A DNA stretch of 64,000 bases, taken from Burkholderiales bacterium. Its GTDB lineage: Bacteria; Pseudomonadota; Gammaproteobacteria; Burkholderiales; SG8-41. The position numbers and the translations under genes were made by a program. The notes beneath the pieces were generated by a model, which worked only from the letters and a program-made list of their open reading frames with translations, was not told where the DNA came from and searched no databases. The stretch lies in NCBI GenBank assembly GCA_019744975.1, contig JAIETP010000004.1, forward strand, positions 124,001-188,000, given 5' to 3'. The first letter of the stretch is position 1. Each line of letters opens with the position of its first letter. This document shows, in pieces, positions 61,509 through 64,000 of this stretch.

Positions 61509-62108
61509 ATGGACATCTCGCTCGCCTCCGCCACGGTCATCATCCTGCTGGTGATGGATCCGCTGGGCAACATCCCGCTGTTCGTGTCGCTGCTGAAAAA
61601 AGTCCCGCCGCAGCGCCGCAGCCGGGTCATCGTGCGCGAATGCGCCATCGCCTTCGGCCTGCTGCTGTTTTTCGTGTTTTTCGGGCGCTGGTTCCTCATG
61701 TTGCTGGGGCTTTCGGATACTTCGCTCAATATCGCCGGCGGCGTGATCCTGTTCATCATTGCGCTGCGGCTCATTTTCAAACATCCGGAAGGCGTGTTCG
61801 GCGCCGATGAAATCGAAGCCGAACCCTTCATCGTGCCGCTGGCGATTCCCTCGATTGCCGGCCCCTCGGCCATTGCCACGGTGGTCCTGCTGGTGTCACG
61901 CGCCCCCGATCGCATCACCGACTGGATACTCGCCCTGCTCGTCGCCAGCTTGATCACCCTGCTGTTGCTGCTTGCCTCGGGGCGCATTGCGCGCCTGCTC
62001 GGCAGCCGCGGCCTGGCCGCGATGGACCGGCTGATGGGCCTGCTGCTGACCGCGATTGCCGTGGAAATGCTGCTCAAAGGCATCGAAAGCTTCGTACACG
62101 GCCTCTGA
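61509..62108 (+). CDS. MarC-family integral membrane protein
   Basis: A 199-residue membrane protein with six predicted helices. Family signatures: VMDPLGNIPLFVSLL near the start, GGVILFIIALRLIF and PLAIPSIAGPSAIATVVLL in the middle. MarC proteins have no firmly assigned function; the name's link to multiple antibiotic resistance has been withdrawn for E. coli. It lies 22 bp after the GntR gene in the same direction. Confidence 0.9.
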   Translation: MDISLASATVIILLVMDPLGNIPLFVSLLKKVPPQRRSRVIVRECAIAFGLLLFFVFFGRWFLMLLGLSDTSLNIAGGVILFIIALRLIFKHPEGVFGADEIEAEPFIVPLAIPSIAGPSAIATVVLLVSRAPDRITDWILALLVASLITLLLLLASGRIARLLGSRGLAAMDRLMGLLLTAIAVEMLLKGIESFVHGL

Positions 62109-62575
62109 GCTTAGGGCCTGTTAACCCCGCAGCAGCAAAAAATCGACTTAAAAGGTCTTGACAGCCGGATTCCGGAGCATGTTGATATCTCGCATCGAGC
62201 AGCGCTCAAAAGTGGCAAACAAAACAGGGCTGCGAATGTCAACCGGAGATTGCAGCCTCGATCAATGCCACGGGCAAACTGACGCTAAGTGATTGACGCA
62301 AATGGGCTTTTATTAAGGCTTTTTTACAGTGCGCAAATACCTGTTTTTAAAGGGGAATAATTGGTTTTCCCCGTGGCGTTTTTTATGCCGTACTGATAAC
62401 GCTCGTCAACATTGCGGCCTGCAGATTGCAACAGCGCCGGCAGAACTCACCATTCCGGTGCATGCTGTAAAAATTCATTCACAATTTCTGTGGATATGTC
62501 TGTGAGCAACCGCAAAAATCCGCGTATGAACCTGCGCCACGCCCCGGACCACGTTAGATTGCCTATTTTTTCAGC
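62109..62575. other. Intergenic region, 467 bp
   Basis: AT-richer than its surroundings, with no gene I can support. TTGACA at 62159-62164 has GTTGAT 17 bp downstream, a weak promoter candidate. A fragment resembling part of the AT-rich motif occurs near 62335. Confidence 0.45.
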
Positions 62576-63283
62576 ATGCCGGCAGCTTGCGGCGCTTGTC
62601 ACCAGCCTGTGCTGATCGCTCGCCGCATCCGGATTGCACTGGGCCTGCTGGCCTGTTGGGGATGCGCCAGCAACGCTCAGGTTGCAGTTACCACACCCTT
62701 CACCATCGAGAGTCGCCACACAATCAGCGACTTGGCGTCGCAAACGAGTACCGCCTCTGAACTGACCTTGCGCCTGAGCGTCGCCAATATCGATCGCTGG
62801 GACGACGCCGAAGTGACTGCGGCATTGCGCAGCGCGGCAAAATTGCTCGCGCAATGTGAAATCCGGATTTCCGACGCGGAACTGCTGCAGATCAGCGTGC
62901 CGGAAACCCATCGCCATTTCGATACGCCGCGCTCACGCGAACTGGCGCGCGCGCTGGCTCTGCCCAAACCGACGCTGTATTTCACCGCCGGCACCCGCCA
63001 GGTGCCGGCTTTCGACGCTGAAGCCATCGGCCGCGGCAACAGCCGCAGCCGCCCCGAACTCAGCGACACGGTGTGGATCGCCCGCGGCGCGCGCGACCTG
63101 GGGCAGGTCATCGCCCACGAACTGGTGCATGTGCTGATGGACAGCGGCGCACATGACAACAGTCCGGGCAATCTGATGGCGGAGGAGACTTCGCCGCAGA
63201 ATACGCAGCTCAAGGCTGCGCAGTGCATGCAGATGCGCAGCACCGGCACGCGCAACGGCCTGCTGCGACCCGGCGTAAACTGA
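62576..63283 (+). CDS. Putative exported zincin-like metalloprotease
   Basis: A 235-residue protein. A hydrophobic N-terminal segment (about 18-33, IRIALGLLACWGCASNA) suggests export or lipoprotein anchoring (Cys30). HELVHVLMDSGAHD (181-194) gives the zinc motif HExxH with a downstream His/Asp third-ligand candidate. The upstream WDDAEVTAALRSAAKLLAQCEI block is probably the fold core. I do not recognise a named family. The start is uncertain; no ribosome site stands out. The next gene begins 11 bp later. Confidence 0.6.
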   Translation: MPAACGACHQPVLIARRIRIALGLLACWGCASNAQVAVTTPFTIESRHTISDLASQTSTASELTLRLSVANIDRWDDAEVTAALRSAAKLLAQCEIRISDAELLQISVPETHRHFDTPRSRELARALALPKPTLYFTAGTRQVPAFDAEAIGRGNSRSRPELSDTVWIARGARDLGQVIAHELVHVLMDSGAHDNSPGNLMAEETSPQNTQLKAAQCMQMRSTGTRNGLLRPGVN

Positions 63284-63293
63284 ACAGCACGCC

Positions 63294-64000
63294 ATGCACG
63301 ATCTGCCCCAAGACAGCAGTACCGCCCCTGAAGGCCCCTGGAATCCCGGACTGCAATCGCAGATCCCGAAGGATCTGCTGCCGCTGGCCACGCTGTATCG
63401 CCCGGAAAACGTGCTGACCACGTTGCGCCAGGCGCGCGAACTCGCTGACCTGACGGGACTCGCCGCGGAAGACCTGGTGGTGTTCCGCCCGGAACGGCTG
63501 GTGGTGCATGAATTGCTGGCGCGGGTCACCGCGGATTTCAGCGTCGATGACGGCCAGAAAACCGAAGACCTCGGCATCAACTTCCGCCGTATCAGCGAAA
63601 CCATCCTCACCCGCCATATCGCGCCGCACATGGCGGAAATCCGCGATGCCCATGATGCATTGCGCACACAGTTGTTTAATACCGTCGCCACGATGCTCGA
63701 CTACGGTCTGCAGGACAATACACCGGTTGCGCGGCAACCACGCACCGGGTTCTGGTCAACCCTGCTCCGCAGCACGGCAACGGCACCGGTGGAAGAAGCC
63801 GAAGCCAGCGACCTGCGCGCGATCCGCCGCTGGGATGCACGGGCACTCGCCACCAGCGATCCGCTGCAACGGGCAGCATGCATGGCGCTGGCCCGCGTCG
63901 CCTCGGCGATGCACGCACGCCACGGCCGCATCTGGGGTGATCGTGGATTGATTGCGACGGTAGCCACCGACCTTGCCGCCAACGATTACGGCAGCGAGGA
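63294..64000 (+). CDS. Uncharacterised protein, cut off at the window edge
   Basis: Open from ATG 63294 to the end, at least 235 codons (start MHDLPQDSSTAPEGPWNPG). No signal peptide; the visible part is helical and charged, with QIPKDLLPLATLYRPENVL and RPERLVVHELLARVTADFSV segments. I do not recognise the family. It starts 11 bp after the zincin-like gene, so they may form an operon. The 3' end is outside the window. Confidence 0.65.
   Translation, partial: MHDLPQDSSTAPEGPWNPGLQSQIPKDLLPLATLYRPENVLTTLRQARELADLTGLAAEDLVVFRPERLVVHELLARVTADFSVDDGQKTEDLGINFRRISETILTRHIAPHMAEIRDAHDALRTQLFNTVATMLDYGLQDNTPVARQPRTGFWSTLLRSTATAPVEEAEASDLRAIRRWDARALATSDPLQRAACMALARVASAMHARHGRIWGDRGLIATVATDLAANDYGSE

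Noticed and set aside
62159-62187. Promoter TTGACA-17-GTTGAT before the zincin-like gene
   Set aside because: The -35 is perfect but the -10 is poor and the distance to the next start is nearly 400 bp, so I did not list it as a feature.

Overview
The window looks like chromosomal DNA of a GC-rich betaproteobacterium, Burkholderiales-like. The main reason is eight intact genes (plus one remnant) for Bug/TctC-type periplasmic solute receptors, an expansion typical of that group, none of them next to tctA/tctB membrane genes. Short co-oriented catabolic clusters, frequent ATGA stop/start overlaps and several families of intergenic palindromic repeats fit as well. I found no tRNA, rRNA, CRISPR array, complete insertion sequence or prophage.

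Layout. 1-2.8 kb: RraA-like aldolase, D-2-hydroxyacid dehydrogenase and a Bug receptor. 2.8-6.3 kb: an orphan CbbO/NorD-like VWA protein with its CbbQ/NorQ AAA+ ATPase. 6.8-10.6 kb: an isocitrate-lyase/PEP-mutase relative, a 2-hydroxychromene-2-carboxylate isomerase relative, a Bug receptor, a small membrane protein and Rnk. 10.7-17.8 kb: a defence island on the minus strand, hsdM-hsdS-[MNT-HEPN]-hsdR, with divergent vapBC. 18-28.9 kb: a flavoprotein with a histone-like tail, MmgE/PrpD, ketopantoate-reductase-like protein, three Bug receptors, cupin, PH-domain protein, DoxX and a sulfatase. 28.9-37.7 kb: UppP, a CorC/HlyC transporter, another Bug receptor, cysteine desulfurase, and an aconitase-type two-subunit dehydratase whose genes are separated by a 366-bp element carrying a GIY-YIG nuclease gene. 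37.7-45.2 kb: a heavy-metal RND efflux operon. 45.2-49.2 kb: an ATP-grasp ligase and an isoquinoline-1-oxidoreductase-like molybdoenzyme. 49.3-60.5 kb: a long minus-strand group (two M24 proteins, aldo/keto reductase, two Bug receptors, 3-hydroxyisobutyrate-dehydrogenase-like protein, E1alpha/E1beta/E2 of a 2-oxo acid dehydrogenase, NMT1-type binding protein), probably controlled by the divergent GntR/FCD regulator at 60.8 kb. 61.5-64 kb: MarC, a secreted zincin-like protein and an unfinished reading frame.

How the parts fit. Most of the window is small carboxylate catabolism: periplasmic receptors paired with lyases, dehydratases, dehydrogenases and CoA-forming 2-oxo acid dehydrogenase subunits. 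The substrates cannot be read from sequence. Embedded in this are a restriction/toxin island and a metal-export operon.

The strongest unusual signal is repetitive. One palindromic family (outer arms beginning CGTCATTCCGGC) occurs as short elements between genes and in frame inside hsdR. It also forms the 28-bp terminal inverted repeats of the GIY-YIG element that splits the dehydratase operon. A second family lies in frame in the leader of a Bug receptor gene. A third, AT-rich ~27-bp motif occurs at least eight times outside or at the edges of genes, brackets hsdMS as direct repeats, and supplies the stop codons of two genes.
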